From Chlamydia trachomatis (GTDB lineage: Bacteria; Chlamydiota; Chlamydiia; Chlamydiales; 2-12-FULL-49-11), in NCBI GenBank assembly GCA_945870925.1, contig CAMBTZ010000025.1:1-13325 (forward strand): a DNA stretch of 13,325 nt, read 5' to 3'. The notes beneath the pieces are model-generated. The model saw only the letters and a list, made by a program, of their open reading frames with translations, was not told where the DNA came from and did no database searches. This document shows positions 12,801 to 13,325 of the stretch, piece by piece. The stretch's first letter is position 1, and each line of letters starts with the position of its first letter. The position numbers and the translations under genes were made by a program.

Positions 12801-13325
12801 AAAAGCGTCCTCTGATTCGGGAGAGGATGATGAATTTTCCCTTGAAAAGTTGCTGAATTTAGCAAATCTCTTGCGGAAGGCAAGCTCGACATCGCCAATA
12901 CCGCCATGACGGTTTTTAGCAACAACGATCTCTGCAAGTCCCGGTTTATCATTTGAGTTATAATACTCTCTTCTAAATACAAACATTACAATGTCGGCAT
13001 CCTGTTCAATAGAGCCAGATTCGCGAAGGTCACTTAGCATTGGTCTGTGTCCTGCTCTGTCCTCTACTTTTCGAGAAAGCTGTGAGAGGCACAAAATAGG
13101 GATCATGAGTTCTCTAGCAAGGTTTTTAAGCATTCTGGAAATTTCAGAAATCTCATTTTGTCTGCTATCAGAACTAAAAGTGCTTTTTGATCCAGACAGT
13201 AGTTGAAGATAGTCAATAACAAGAAATTGAATGTCAAATACCTCTTTTAATCGTCTTGCTCTTGCTCTAAGGTCAGTAATTTTTAAGCCTGGTTGGTCAT
13301 CAATGATCAGGGTCTGTTTTTGCAT
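12780..13325 (-). CDS. dnaB: Replicative DNA helicase DnaB, C-terminal part (5' end outside window)
   Basis: The last 181 codons are visible; the frame is open at the right edge and full-length DnaB is about 450-470 residues, so the N-terminal primase-interacting domain, linker and Walker A lie outside. Visible are the RecA-fold elements LIIDDQPGLKITDLRARARR (6-25), Walker B FLVIDYLQLL (34-43), ILCLSQLSRKVEDR (77-90), the highly conserved LSDLRESGSIEQDADIVMF (97-115), and KNRHGGIGDVEL (137-148). All correspond closely to E. coli DnaB. It unwinds DNA at the fork as a hexamer. The tail after 160 is Ser/Glu-rich and poorly conserved. The CAT at the window end could be read as a start but falls mid-protein. 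It ends 21 bp inside the convergent gene. Confidence 0.95.
   Translation of the reverse strand: MQKQTLIIDDQPGLKITDLRARARRLKEVFDIQFLVIDYLQLLSGSKSTFSSDSRQNEISEISRMLKNLARELMIPILCLSQLSRKVEDRAGHRPMLSDLRESGSIEQDADIVMFVFRREYYNSNDKPGLAEIVVAKNRHGGIGDVELAFRKRFAKFSNFSRENSSSSPESEDAFSAFTPR

Noticed and set aside
12653..12982. Minus-strand 109-codon frame spanning the ends of the 12297 gene and dnaB
   Set aside because: It is out of frame with dnaB, which is strongly conserved there, and shows no protein-like motif or start signals.

Overview
The window most likely comes from a member of the Chlamydiota outside the classical Chlamydia genus (an 'environmental' chlamydia of amoebae or other eukaryotes). 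The strongest evidence is gene content: dnaB, mnmG (gidA) and lplA all lie on the minus strand in the order known from Chlamydia, next to a complete sdhC-sdhA-sdhB succinate dehydrogenase operon. Chromosomes of this phylum also carry many small inclusion-membrane-type proteins, and three candidates are present. The DNA is AT-rich with short intergenic spaces and frequent end overlaps. No stretch above 300 bases lacks a gene.

Region 1 (1-3580) is accessory. It starts with the C-terminal part of a REP-associated transposase carrying a DnaA-type DNA-binding domain. Three glycan-modifying enzymes follow: an exostosin-like glycosyltransferase on plus, then a GT2 glycosyltransferase and a polysaccharide-pyruvyl-transferase/aspartyl-hydroxylase fusion on minus. 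All three begin with a Sec-type signal sequence, which is unusual for enzymes that use cytosolic nucleotide sugars, PEP or 2-oxoglutarate. The block is bracketed by copies of a TCTGACCCC-core element, one of which overlaps the transposase stop codon.

Region 2 (3665-7319) is core metabolism: sdhCAB of the Bacillus-type (type B, two-heme cytochrome b558) family, plus strand, nearly gapless. The cytochrome has a large extra coiled-coil segment. Two tandem paralogous small membrane proteins (7316-8079, minus) face the operon.

Region 3 (8162-12112, minus) is a tight gene string running from a good sigma-70-like promoter: a 29-residue basic protein of the AURKAIP1/COX24 (mS38/bS22-like) type, mnmG, a receiver-like protein with a decayed GGDEF domain, a small secreted protein with a TTG start, and lplA. 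A GC-rich palindrome lies between mnmG and the receiver gene.

Region 4 (12202-13325) holds a perfect TGGGGTCTGACCCCA palindrome, a plus-strand gene for a two-hydrophobic-segment protein, and the C-terminal part of DnaB. The membrane-protein gene and the palindrome interrupt what is otherwise the conserved dnaB-mnmG neighbourhood.

No tRNA, rRNA, CRISPR array or intact insertion sequence is visible. The main candidates for new biology are the signal-peptide-bearing glycan-modification cluster with its two-domain fusion enzyme, and the REP-like element family linked to the transposase.
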